DNA from: JAEUMG01 sp046349315 | GTDB lineage: Bacteria; Pseudomonadota; Alphaproteobacteria; Rhizobiales; Aestuariivirgaceae | Direction of reading: 5' to 3' | Length of the DNA stretch: 64,000 bases | Assembly: GCA_046349315.1 (NCBI GenBank) | Contig: JAXMCQ010000016.1 | Coordinates: 62,001-126,000 of the forward strand | Shown: positions 29,600 through 38,709 of the stretch, piece by piece | Position numbering within the stretch: position 1 is the stretch's first letter | Layout of the letters: the number at the start of each line of letters is the position of its first letter | The notes under the pieces: generated by a model | The model's input: the letters and a program-made list of their open reading frames with translations, nothing else | What the model was told of the DNA's origin: nothing | Database searches by the model: none | Translations under genes and position numbers: made by a program

Positions 29600-31843
29600 A
29601 TGAGCAAGCATTCACCACCGCCGCAATCGCCCAAGGACATCGAGCCGATCAACCTCAAGGAAGCCCTTGAGGAACGGTATCTCGCCTACGCGCTGTCGAC
29701 TATCATGCATCGGGCTTTGCCCGATATTCGCGACGGGCTGAAGCCCGTCCATCGCCGGCTTCTCTATGTCATGTCGCAATTGCGGCTCGACCCCGGAGCG
29801 GCCTTTAAGAAGTCGGCCAAGATCGTCGGCGACGTGATGGGCTCGTACCATCCGCATGGCGACCAGGCGATTTACGACGCACTCGTCCGTCTCGCCCAGG
29901 ATTTTTCCTCGCGCTATCCATTGGTCGAGGGGCAGGGGAATTTCGGCAATATCGATGGCGATGCTCCGGCTGCCTACCGCTATACCGAAGCGCGCCTGAC
30001 CGAAGTTGCGCGGCTCCTTCTCGACGGCCTCAACGAGGATACCGTCGATTTCCGCGCCAATTACGACGGCACGCTGCAGGAACCGATCGTCCTCCCCGCA
30101 GCCTTTCCGAACCTATTGGCCAATGGCTCATCCGGAATCGCTGTCGGCATGGCGACATCCATTCCGCCGCACAACGTGGCCGAACTCTGTGATGCGGCCC
30201 TGCATCTCATCAAGACACCGAACGCGACGATCGAAAAGATTGTCCAACTCGTTCCTGGCCCTGACTTCCCGACCGGCGGAGTGATCATCGATAGCAGGGC
30301 CGATGTGCTTGCGGCCTATAAAACGGGCAAGGGCACTTTCCGCGTCCGTGCTCGCTGGTCCGTCGAGGAATTGGCGCGCGGCTCCTGGCAGGTTGTCGTC
30401 AGTGAGATCCCCTATCTCGTTCAGAAAGGACGGTTACTGGAAAAGCTCGGCGAACTAGTCGCCGCGAAGAAGCTCCCCTTGATCGGTGATCTGCGTGATG
30501 AGTCCGCGGAAGACGTCCGGCTCGTCATCGAGCCGAAAACGCGAAATATCGAACCCGCCTTGATGATGGAATCGCTGTTCCGGGTTTGCGAACTCGAGAC
30601 ACGCATTCCCTTGAACATGAATGTCTTGTCGCAGGGCAAGATTCCAGTGGTCTTGTCCCTGCGCGACGCGTTGCGCGAGTGGCTCGACCACCGCAAGGAA
30701 GTTCTCGTTCGGCGCAGCAACTTCCGGCTAGGCGAAATCGCGCGGCGGCTGGAAATCCTCGGCGGTTACCTCATCGCCTATCTCAATATCGACGAGGTGA
30801 TCAAAATCATTCGCGAACAGGACGAGCCGAAGCCCGCTTTGATGAAGCGCTTCAAGCTCACCGATACGCAAGCCGAGGCGATCCTCAACATGCGTCTGCG
30901 CTCCTTGCGCAAGCTTGAGGAATTCGAAATCCGAACTGAAAACGACGCCTTGAAGAAAGAGCAGGCCGGTCTCAACAAGCTCTTGGCGTCGGATAGCCAG
31001 CAGTGGGAGAAGATCTCAGGCGAGATCCGCGAACTGAAGGAAAAGTTCGGCAAGAAGACCGAACTTGGCCGCCGCCGCACCGATTTTGCCGAAGCGCCCG
31101 AACTCGATATGGAACTTGAGCAGGCGACCCTCGAACGTGAGCCGGTAACGATCGTCTGCTCTGAGAAGGGCTGGATCAGGGCCCTGAAGGGTCACCTCGA
31201 AGATGTATCGACCCTGACCTATAAGGATGGCGACCAGGGCAAGTTTGTCCTCAAAGCGGAGACGACTGATCGGATTATGGTCTTCTCCTCTTCGGGTCGG
31301 TTCTTCACGCTCGAGGCCGGAAAGCTTCCTGGGGGCCGCGGCCATGGCGAGCCGGTACGATTGATGGCCGATATCGAGGCGTCCGATGCCATTGTTGCTG
31401 TCTTCGCCCATGTCCAGGCTCGGAAGCTTCTGGTCGCCTCGAGCGATGGCTATGGCTTCATCGTCCCGGAGGATGAGTGCCTGGCCAATACGCGCAAGGG
31501 CAAGTTTGTTCTCAATGTGAAAGCGCCGGCCGAGGCGCAGCTTTGCGTGGCTGTTCCCCCGGGCGCGGACCATGTTGCGACGGTTGGCGACAACCGCAAG
31601 ATGCTCATCTTCAAAATGTCCGACCTGCCTGAGATGACCAAGGGTAAAGGCGTGCGGCTCCAGAAATTCAAGGATGGCGGCCTCTCCGACGCGCGGGCTT
31701 TCGTCCTGAAGGATGGCCTCGCCTGGGTCGATTCATCCGGCCGGACCTGGACGGTAGATGACCTGCGGGATTGGATCGGCGAGCGCGCCCAGGCCGGCAG
31801 GCTGCCCCCGAAAGGCTTCCCCCGCAGCAACCGGTTTGGCTGA
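29600..31843 (+). CDS. parC: DNA topoisomerase IV subunit A
   Basis: A 747-residue subunit of topoisomerase IV, which decatenates daughter chromosomes. The N-terminal ALSTIMHRALPDIRDGLKPVHRRLLY and YHPHGDQAIYDALVRLAQDFSSRYPLVEGQGNFG segments hold the DNA gate. The catalytic tyrosine lies in PAAYRYTEARLT. The C-terminal DNA-wrapping domain is short and lacks a clear GyrA-box, which favours ParC over GyrA. Start ATG at 29600. Confidence 0.94.
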   Translation: MSKHSPPPQSPKDIEPINLKEALEERYLAYALSTIMHRALPDIRDGLKPVHRRLLYVMSQLRLDPGAAFKKSAKIVGDVMGSYHPHGDQAIYDALVRLAQDFSSRYPLVEGQGNFGNIDGDAPAAYRYTEARLTEVARLLLDGLNEDTVDFRANYDGTLQEPIVLPAAFPNLLANGSSGIAVGMATSIPPHNVAELCDAALHLIKTPNATIEKIVQLVPGPDFPTGGVIIDSRADVLAAYKTGKGTFRVRARWSVEELARGSWQVVVSEIPYLVQKGRLLEKLGELVAAKKLPLIGDLRDESAEDVRLVIEPKTRNIEPALMMESLFRVCELETRIPLNMNVLSQGKIPVVLSLRDALREWLDHRKEVLVRRSNFRLGEIARRLEILGGYLIAYLNIDEVIKIIREQDEPKPALMKRFKLTDTQAEAILNMRLRSLRKLEEFEIRTENDALKKEQAGLNKLLASDSQQWEKISGEIRELKEKFGKKTELGRRRTDFAEAPELDMELEQATLEREPVTIVCSEKGWIRALKGHLEDVSTLTYKDGDQGKFVLKAETTDRIMVFSSSGRFFTLEAGKLPGGRGHGEPVRLMADIEASDAIVAVFAHVQARKLLVASSDGYGFIVPEDECLANTRKGKFVLNVKAPAEAQLCVAVPPGADHVATVGDNRKMLIFKMSDLPEMTKGKGVRLQKFKDGGLSDARAFVLKDGLAWVDSSGRTWTVDDLRDWIGERAQAGRLPPKGFPRSNRFG

Positions 31844-31964
31844 TACGTTTGGGGAAACCGTCGAGAGTTAACGGAAAATTTCCGTCGGTGGGGTGAATTG
31901 TTGGGCTTTCAGAGCCCTGTCTTCCATCTTTTCTTTACGGAAAGAAGGGCGACGGACCTTGAAG

Positions 31965-32759
31965 ATGCAAGGACAGGCATCCACCGGAGAGCGTTTAGTG
32001 GAAGACAAGGTCTACTGGATTGCCCGTGGCGAGCTCGCTTCTCCGCCCGAGTCCAGCCTGTCCGCATCTGCTCTGGAGAAGGAGCTGATCCATAGGCAGG
32101 GCTACATAAAGGTGACGCACAACACCGATGGCACCACGATCAAGTGGGACCTGTTCGCCTCCAACTGGGCATCGACGTACTTCGCCCTGGATTGGATCAG
32201 CACGTTGGCCGGACCTTATCGCTTGTATTACTTCCTCGCCGGCTGGTTCGAGGAGGTGTACGACACAGCGCATCTGGCGCGCGACCGGATGGATGTGATC
32301 CTCGGAAAGAGTGATCTCCGATTGTCGCGCCGCACCTTCGTCCAGGAAGCCGATCCGAAGCGCGATGACATTCCGCCCATGCTGAAGCATGCACTGGCCG
32401 AGCGCGTGATCGAGCCGGACTACGCAGTCGACTGCATCTATGATTCGACGACCGGCAAGTTCCAGGTCGAGCGCGTTGGACCCAAATCCACGATTGCCCG
32501 GTTATGGGGAATGAGCCCGGTCTCCTATCCCTGCCTGACCGGGCACTCTTACGACCAGATGGTGAGCCGCGCCTATCCCAAGGTGCTCAAGACGGGCCAT
32601 GCGCACTACGACCATGTCTATGCGGCAATGACGGCCGCTGACGGCAATGTCGTTTGGATTCCCTATCAGCGCGTCGTCCTGCCGAAGCGCTTCGCGCACG
32701 GCAAGCGCGGCGTTTCGATCGTCACGGAACAGACGAAGGTTGATATAGCGCTTCTGTAG
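31965..32759 (+). CDS. Hypothetical protein, possibly with a PAS-like fold
   Basis: A 264-residue soluble protein that I cannot name. The middle (KWDLFASNWASTYFALDWIS...YRLYYFLAGWFEEVY) is aromatic and helical. The C-terminal half (IEPDYAVDCIYDSTTGKFQVERVG ... YPCLTGHSYDQMV ... AADGNVVWIPYQRVVLP) recalls PAS-type sensor domains, a weak impression only. An ATG at 31965 or a GTG at 31893 could be the start; neither has a strong SD. Its 3' end overlaps the convergent gene by 38 bases. Confidence 0.6.
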   Translation: MQGQASTGERLVEDKVYWIARGELASPPESSLSASALEKELIHRQGYIKVTHNTDGTTIKWDLFASNWASTYFALDWISTLAGPYRLYYFLAGWFEEVYDTAHLARDRMDVILGKSDLRLSRRTFVQEADPKRDDIPPMLKHALAERVIEPDYAVDCIYDSTTGKFQVERVGPKSTIARLWGMSPVSYPCLTGHSYDQMVSRAYPKVLKTGHAHYDHVYAAMTAADGNVVWIPYQRVVLPKRFAHGKRGVSIVTEQTKVDIALL

Positions 32760-33444
32760 CGACCATGTCGGCGATCAGGTGTTCGAGCTGGCTGCGATCG
32801 GCGAGCCCCACCCATTCCACCGCTTCCGCGCCATTCGGCTCCCATTCCCAGCTGAAGAAGCCGCGCTCGAGATGGCCATATCCCATGCGCACCATATGGC
32901 CGCGTGTCGCCATGCTCTCGCTCACCAGCGACCACAATCCATTGGGTAGCCATTTGAGATAGGCGAGCAGCATGCCGGAGCGCGGGAAGATATCGAAGCA
33001 GTGGCGATTGCGGTGATGACGGTCGATCCACAATTCGCCGTGATAGACAAGCTTGCCACTCATCAGATGAGCGCGCGTATTGAAGGGCGGATCGACGCGC
33101 CGCGGCAGCACCAGTTCCTTGCGCTTGAGATAGAGGCCTGCCATCCAGCCCAGGGCCCATTCGGCGAGGTTTGGATGGACGATGTCGAGCCGAAAAGCCT
33201 GCAGCGCAATGATCCGGCCTGATGCAAGCCGCGCCGAATGCCAGAACGCGCGGTCGTCATCGAGAAGACTGATTTCGGAATCGAACATTGGCGAGACGCG
33301 GTCGCCGCGTATTTCGTGCCGTACCCGTTGGAGTTCATCGAAATCGGATGAAATCTCGAGCGATAATCCATTTTCCTTTGCCTGCTCGAGCAAATTGGCA
33401 ATTGCCCTGACCGCTGACAACGGGTCCGCCAGTGCGTTTGGCAT
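32722..33444 (-). CDS. Hypothetical protein
   Basis: A 240-residue cytosolic protein of unknown function, rich in Trp, His and Arg (WIDRHHRNRHCFDIFPRSG, GFFSWEWEPNG). No motif is recognised. The ATG at 33444 is chosen because GGGGGGAG lies 6 bases upstream; the longer frame from 33603 lacks such a site. It is convergent with the neighbouring hypothetical gene and overlaps its end by 38 bases. Confidence 0.6.
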   Translation of the reverse strand: MPNALADPLSAVRAIANLLEQAKENGLSLEISSDFDELQRVRHEIRGDRVSPMFDSEISLLDDDRAFWHSARLASGRIIALQAFRLDIVHPNLAEWALGWMAGLYLKRKELVLPRRVDPPFNTRAHLMSGKLVYHGELWIDRHHRNRHCFDIFPRSGMLLAYLKWLPNGLWSLVSESMATRGHMVRMGYGHLERGFFSWEWEPNGAEAVEWVGLADRSQLEHLIADMVATEALYQPSSVP

Positions 33445-33625
33445 GTTTGTCTCCCCCCGGTGAGCAGGAGCGAAACGCACCTTGCGCTTTTGGGCAAGCG
33501 GGGGATCGAAACTTGGTATATCGACAAAGGCTGTCGGGGCCGTAACCTTATTCATGCTCGTGCCGCGGTTCGAGAGGTCGCCGTCCGGAGCATCATAGCG
33601 CATTGTGGTTAACGATCTCGCGCAA

Positions 33626-34546
33626 TTATCTAACGCCGGAGACGAAGAGTTCTTCTTCCGAAACCTGCTTGCTGGTTACGAATCGCCACACGCCGTGGAC
33701 GAACAGCGTGGTGAAGACGATGGCGCCGCCAATCAGAGCCTGTGTCGTGGGCACCTCGTCGAAAATCAGCCAGATCCAGACGGGTGTGAGGACCACATCC
33801 AGGAGGAAGAACATTGCGACTTCCGGCGCGGGGAGGTAGCGCGGACCGAGCGCGATCAACCCAGAGGCGAGTGGAATGACGAGTAGCCCGTTGAGCGCCA
33901 GCCATCCCCAGCCATCGGGAGCAAGGCTTGCAGGTTGAGCGCCCCAGAACAAGGCGAAGCCCGCCGAGACGAGGCTGCCAACCGCAAGGCTGGTCACGAC
34001 GTTCTTCCCCGTCTTGCGAATGACCGTGAGCGCGATCGCCGTACAGAGCGCCACGCCGACCGCCAGCAGGTCGCCGACATAGGTGCCGACCGCCAGTCCA
34101 TCCCACACGATGATGCAGACCCCGAACACCGCCGTGGCAACCGCGACCCATGTCCAGCGGTGGATCTTCTCCGAGAGGAACAGCCACGCCAGCACCGCGC
34201 AGAAGATCGGGTTGAGCGCGAGGATAAAGACGAGATTGGCGGCCGTGGTCTTGGTTACGGCGCTCAGGAACATGATATTGGCCAGCGTATTGGTGACGGC
34301 GACGATGAGTCCGGCCCAGCCATTGATGAAGGGAAGCTGGTTGCCGTTAATCCGCCGGAAAGCCAGCCAGAAGATCGTAATGGCCAGCGCCAGGAATATG
34401 CCGCGCACAAAGATCAGCGTCCACTGATCGGTCATCGCGAGCCGAGCGAGCGGTACATCGAAAGTAAAAAGCGTGCCGCCGATCGCCGTGAGGATGAGCC
34501 CCTTGCGGTGCTCCGAGCGAGTTGCGTTCAACGCCATGTCGGTCAT
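33626..34546 (-). CDS. EamA/DMT family transporter
   Basis: A 306-residue inner-membrane permease with ten helices arranged as two five-helix EamA repeats. The first contains LVFILALNPIFCAVLAWLFLSEKI and the second LPAPEVAMFFLLDVVLTPVWIWLIFDEVP, the typical second- and fifth-helix signatures. Such carriers export amino acids or metabolites; the substrate cannot be told. The gene runs alone on the minus strand. Confidence 0.92.
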   Translation of the reverse strand: MTDMALNATRSEHRKGLILTAIGGTLFTFDVPLARLAMTDQWTLIFVRGIFLALAITIFWLAFRRINGNQLPFINGWAGLIVAVTNTLANIMFLSAVTKTTAANLVFILALNPIFCAVLAWLFLSEKIHRWTWVAVATAVFGVCIIVWDGLAVGTYVGDLLAVGVALCTAIALTVIRKTGKNVVTSLAVGSLVSAGFALFWGAQPASLAPDGWGWLALNGLLVIPLASGLIALGPRYLPAPEVAMFFLLDVVLTPVWIWLIFDEVPTTQALIGGAIVFTTLFVHGVWRFVTSKQVSEEELFVSGVR

Positions 34547-34695
34547 TCACTAGGCCTGCGATGAAGTCATAATGGAGTCGCGTACTGACGACTCGTTGCA
34601 ATTGCCAAGGTCGGCGAATAAGCACCCGACTGACATAAAGTCAAGTTTTGCTGGAAGCTGCTAAACGGTTGGATCATAGGATGAATTGAGGACGT

Positions 34696-35430
34696 TCAGC
34701 CCGGTAGTACGGCCCAGCCGTCCGGCGTCAGGCGCTCTTGGGGCTGGAATTTGGCCTTGTAGTTCATCTTCTGCGAACCGCGAACCCAATAACCCAGGTA
34801 GAGATAGGGTAGGCCGAACCGCTGGGCCCGCTGGATGTGATCGAGGATCATGAAGGTACCGAGACCGCGCGAGGCGAGTTCGGGTTCGTAGAAACTGTAA
34901 ATCATGGAAAGCCCGTCATCGAGCCGGTCGGTCAGGACTGCGGCGATCAAAGGCCCGCGTCCACCTGTGGGGGAAGCCAAGCGATATTCCACCATGCGGC
35001 TATTGACGAAACTGTCGTCGACCATCGCCGAGAAATCGAGAACCGTCATGTCGACCATCCCGCCGTCACCATGGCGCGAATCGATATAGGCCCGAAACAG
35101 CGAATACTGCTCCGACGTTGCCTTTGCCCGGATCGACTCGCTGGTGACGTCGCGATTGCGCGCCAGGGTCCGCTTGAACGATTTATTCCAGGCAAACGAG
35201 TTGACCCTAACGCGAACTGACACGCAGGACGTGCACCCGTCGCAGGCCGGCCGGTAAGCGATGTTCTGGCTGCGCCGGAAACCGCCTTGGGACAATTGGC
35301 TGTTGAGCTGCGCGGCGTCGTGGCCGATCAGATGCGTGAATATCTTGCGCTCGACACGGCCCGGCAGATAAGGGCACGGCGCTGGCGCGGTGATGAAAAA
35401 CTGCGGGAAATTTCGCCGTTCGATACTCAA
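34696..35430 (-). CDS. bpt: Aspartate/glutamate leucyltransferase (Bpt)
   Basis: A 244-residue GNAT-like enzyme that transfers leucine from Leu-tRNA to N-terminal Asp or Glu, marking proteins for ClpAP (N-degron pathway). Conserved segments are CPYLPGRVERKIFTHL, RPACDGCTSCVSVRV (the Cys cluster), YSFYEPELASRGLGTFMILDHI and LYLGYWVRGSQKMNYKAKF. Full length. Confidence 0.95.
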   Translation of the reverse strand: MSIERRNFPQFFITAPAPCPYLPGRVERKIFTHLIGHDAAQLNSQLSQGGFRRSQNIAYRPACDGCTSCVSVRVRVNSFAWNKSFKRTLARNRDVTSESIRAKATSEQYSLFRAYIDSRHGDGGMVDMTVLDFSAMVDDSFVNSRMVEYRLASPTGGRGPLIAAVLTDRLDDGLSMIYSFYEPELASRGLGTFMILDHIQRAQRFGLPYLYLGYWVRGSQKMNYKAKFQPQERLTPDGWAVLPG

Positions 35431-35502
35431 GGCTCGGGCTGCTCCGGGTTCACGCCGCGAGATTGATAATCGCGCCTGTGGAGCGCCGGTTCAACCCCCT
35501 TG

Positions 35503-36750
35503 TCAGCGCCCGCCGAGCGTTTCCTTGCCCCCCGGTGCATCTAGGACACGCGCCGTAAAGCCGTCACTTTCGATTGATTCTACAATCTCCTCGGCATGAC
35601 GGCCGTCCCTGGTCTCGATCATGAGCTCGAGTTCGGCGCCCTTCGCCGGCACGTCGAGGAACATGCGGCGATGCGAGACTTCCAGGATATTGGCGCCGAG
35701 CTGGCCAAGCCGCGTTGCGATGCGTCCGAGAACGCCGGGTCGATCGTCAATCTGGATGCGCAGATTGACGATCCTGTGCTCGCGCTCAAGCTCGCGATAG
35801 ATCACGGAAGCAAGGATGCGCGGATCGATATTGCCGCCGCACAACACGAGCCCCACTTTCCGGCCGCGGAAATGCGCCGGATCTGCAAGAACAGCCGCAA
35901 GCCCGGCAGCGCCAGCCCCTTCGGCAAGCGTCTTTTGATGGCCGAGATAGGCCATCACCGCGCGCTCGATGTCTGACTCGCCGACGAGACGGACATCGTC
36001 GACATATTGCTTGCAGATGGTGATCGTCCGTTCCGTGACGTTCTTGACTGCAATGCCTTCGGCAAGCGTGCTGCCGCCGCAACGCGCCGGCTGGCCACGC
36101 AGAGCGTGATACATCGAGGGATAGAGTTTCACTTCCACACCCATCATCTCGATCTGTGGTTTGATATGTTTCGCTGCGATCGAAATCCCGGAGATGACGC
36201 CGCCGCCGCCGATCGGCACGACGATGCAGTCGAGGCTCGGCTCGTCTTCAAGCATCTCGATACCGATCGTGCCTTGCCCCGCAATGATCCGGTCATCGTC
36301 ATAGGGATGGATCAGAATATAGCCCTTTTCCTTGACCATCGCTTCGGCGGTCACCTGGCTGTCGGCGAGTGTCTCGCCCGAGAGAACAACCTGCGCGCCA
36401 TGTGACCGGGTCCGCTCAACCTTGGTTGACGGCGTCGTTTCCGGCATGACGATGACGGCGGGAATGCCGAGCTTGCGCGCATGATAGGCAACCGCTTGCG
36501 CGTGGTTGCCCGCCGACATGGCGATGACGCCTCGGGCGCGTTCTCCCTCGCTCAGATACGACATCTTGTTGAAGGCGCCGCGATCCTTGAACGAGTTGGT
36601 GACCTGCAGATTCTCGAATTTGACGTAGATCTGCGCGCCGGTGATCTCGGAAAGCTTGTGCGAATGGAGCAAGGGGGTCCGCACCACATTCCCGGCCAGC
36701 CGCTCCCGCGCGGTTTCGATGTCCTTGTAGGCGATCGGCATGTGAGCCAT
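35503..36750 (-). CDS. Threonine ammonia-lyase
   Basis: A 415-residue PLP enzyme that converts threonine to 2-oxobutanoate. The Schiff-base Lys is Lys55 in TNSFKDRGAF, and a Gly-rich phosphate loop is present (PIGGGGVISG). A single ACT-type regulatory domain occupies about 330-405 (RIQIDDRPGVLGRI). This is the shorter biodegradative/TdcB-like type with one ACT domain. The reaction releases enamine intermediates that RidA proteins clear; a RidA gene lies at 7796. It is divergent from the dehydrogenase gene at 36874. Confidence 0.93.
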   Translation of the reverse strand: MAHMPIAYKDIETARERLAGNVVRTPLLHSHKLSEITGAQIYVKFENLQVTNSFKDRGAFNKMSYLSEGERARGVIAMSAGNHAQAVAYHARKLGIPAVIVMPETTPSTKVERTRSHGAQVVLSGETLADSQVTAEAMVKEKGYILIHPYDDDRIIAGQGTIGIEMLEDEPSLDCIVVPIGGGGVISGISIAAKHIKPQIEMMGVEVKLYPSMYHALRGQPARCGGSTLAEGIAVKNVTERTITICKQYVDDVRLVGESDIERAVMAYLGHQKTLAEGAGAAGLAAVLADPAHFRGRKVGLVLCGGNIDPRILASVIYRELEREHRIVNLRIQIDDRPGVLGRIATRLGQLGANILEVSHRRMFLDVPAKGAELELMIETRDGRHAEEIVESIESDGFTARVLDAPGGKETLGGR

Positions 36751-36873
36751 GTCCTGAAGCGGTTTGTCTTCGATCCCGCTTTCTAATAGTTAGAGGTCTT
36801 CGATAATCGCACAAATCGCCGTTCCAGCGCCTTCCCGCGACATGGTTCGGCCCAGCAGCAAGGGAGTAGCGGC

Positions 36874-37746
36874 ATGACACTTCGCGCGGCCTGGATCGGC
36901 CTCGGCGTTATGGGGTTTCCGATGGCGGGTCATCTGGCGACCCGCGGGGGTCTCGACGTCACTGTCTATAACCGCAATTCCGAGAAGGCCTCGCGCTGGA
37001 CCGAGCGTTTCCCCGGCAAGTCGGCGCCGACGCCGGCAGCGGCCGCCAAGGATGCCGACCTCGTCTTCGCCTGCGTCGGGAATGATGACGATGTAAGGCA
37101 GGTAACGACCGGTCCTGACGGCGCCTTCGCAACCATGAAAAAGGGCGCCGTGTTCATCGACCATACGACGGCCTCGGCCAAGCTGGCGCGCGAACTCCAT
37201 GTCATCGCCAAATCGAAAGGGCTGGGCTTTGTCGACGCGCCGGTCTCGGGCGGGCAGGCGGGCGCCGAGAATGGCGTGCTGACCGTGATGTGCGGCGGCG
37301 ATGAGCCGGATTATGCCAAGGCCGAACCGGCGATCGTCCACTTCTCACGGATGCGCAAATTGCTCGGGCCCGCCGGCTCCGGTCAACTCGCCAAGATGTG
37401 CAATCAGATCGCCATAGCCGGACTGGTCCAGGGTCTTGCCGAAGCCGTTCACTTCGGCATGAAGGCTGGCCTCGATATGGAAGCAGTGATCGATGTGATC
37501 TCCAAGGGTGCGGCCGGCTCGTGGCAGATGGAGAACCGGCACAAGACCATGATCCGCAATGAGTTCAATTTTGGCTTTGCGGTTGATTGGATGCGCAAGG
37601 ACCTCGGCATTTGTATAGAGCAGGCCAAGCAGACCGGTGCGCACCTTCCTGTAACCGCGCTCGTCGATCAGTTCTATGGCCAGGTTCAGTCGATGGGCGG
37701 CAATCGCTGGGATACATCGAGCCTGATCGCGCTTCTTCAGAGATGA
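36874..37746 (+). CDS. NAD(P)-dependent beta-hydroxyacid dehydrogenase
   Basis: A 290-residue enzyme of the 3-hydroxyisobutyrate/tartronate-semialdehyde reductase family. The Rossmann motif is GLGVMGFPMAGHLA. The substrate loop FVDAPVSGGQAGAENG and the catalytic Lys in LAKMCNQI are present. The C-terminal helical domain ends DTSSLIALLQR. The exact substrate is unclear. Its stop overlaps the ATG of the TauE permease gene. Confidence 0.92.
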   Translation: MTLRAAWIGLGVMGFPMAGHLATRGGLDVTVYNRNSEKASRWTERFPGKSAPTPAAAAKDADLVFACVGNDDDVRQVTTGPDGAFATMKKGAVFIDHTTASAKLARELHVIAKSKGLGFVDAPVSGGQAGAENGVLTVMCGGDEPDYAKAEPAIVHFSRMRKLLGPAGSGQLAKMCNQIAIAGLVQGLAEAVHFGMKAGLDMEAVIDVISKGAAGSWQMENRHKTMIRNEFNFGFAVDWMRKDLGICIEQAKQTGAHLPVTALVDQFYGQVQSMGGNRWDTSSLIALLQR

Positions 37747-38495
37747 GTGACGCCGGCTGGCTGTTTTTTTTGGTAGCGATTCCCGCCGCAATGCTGGTGG
37801 GCTTCTCGAAGGGGGGCCTGCCCGTTGTCGGAATGCTAGGCGTGCCTGTCCTCTCGCTCGCCATCTCGCCGGTTCGCGCGGCAGCTCTCCTGTTGCCGAT
37901 CTACGTCGTCACCGACATGTTTGGCCTATGGGCCTATCGACGACAGTTCGATCGCCGCAATCTCGAGATCCTTATTCCCGCCGCGACGGTTGGCGTGGGT
38001 ATCGGCTGGGCGACGGCGTTTGTTGTGTCCGAGCGACTTGTCACGCTCATCGTCGGCGTGATTGGTCTTTCTTTCTGTCTCAATTACTGGCTGGCGAGCC
38101 GCCGCAACAGCGGAGCGCGTCCAGCCGATCTGCCGCGCGGCCTGTTCTGGGGAACCGTCTCCGGCTTCACGAGCTTCGTGAGCCATGCCGGCGCGCCGCC
38201 TTACCAGATGTACGTTATCCCGCAGCGGCTGGAAAAAATGGTCTATGCGGGAACGACCACGATTCTCTTCGCCGTCGTCAATGCGGTTAAGCTCGTGCCA
38301 TACTGGGCACTTGGTCAACTGTCACTGGAAAATCTGAAACTGGCCGCGTGGCTTCTGCCGGGTGCGATCACCGCCACCTTTGCCGGCGTGTGGCTTGTGC
38401 GCGTCATTCCGCAGGCGCTCTTCTACCGGCTGGTCATGATAGCGTTGTTTCTCGTCTCGCTGAAACTCATCGCCGACGCTGCCATTGTGGGTTGA
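37743..38495 (+). CDS. Sulfite exporter TauE/SafE family permease
   Basis: A 250-residue membrane protein with about eight helices. Family motifs are GFSKGGLP at the start and a repeated GFTSFVSHAGAPPYQMY, which marks TauE/SafE proteins. The family moves sulfite, sulfoacetate or related anions; the substrate here is not determined. It begins in an ATGA overlap with the dehydrogenase. The arylsulfatase gene follows 0.2 kb later, so a link to sulfur release is possible but unproven. Confidence 0.9.
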   Translation: MSDAGWLFFLVAIPAAMLVGFSKGGLPVVGMLGVPVLSLAISPVRAAALLLPIYVVTDMFGLWAYRRQFDRRNLEILIPAATVGVGIGWATAFVVSERLVTLIVGVIGLSFCLNYWLASRRNSGARPADLPRGLFWGTVSGFTSFVSHAGAPPYQMYVIPQRLEKMVYAGTTTILFAVVNAVKLVPYWALGQLSLENLKLAAWLLPGAITATFAGVWLVRVIPQALFYRLVMIALFLVSLKLIADAAIVG

Positions 38496-38709
38496 AATGG
38501 GCAGCGGACTCACTGGCCGCTTGCAGCCCCACCCGATCGGCCCGCGGGCGTTTCTGATCTTGGATGAGCGAACCCTTTAGGGGGCCCGTTGAAGCGACGC
38601 GCCGCAACTTGATCCATGTCAATGCCGTAACTCGGAAACCCAATCATAGGGGCCATTCGACGTTCCGGGCGCCGGTGCCTGTCTTTTGTGGCCTGTCATT
38701 GGAGGTACT

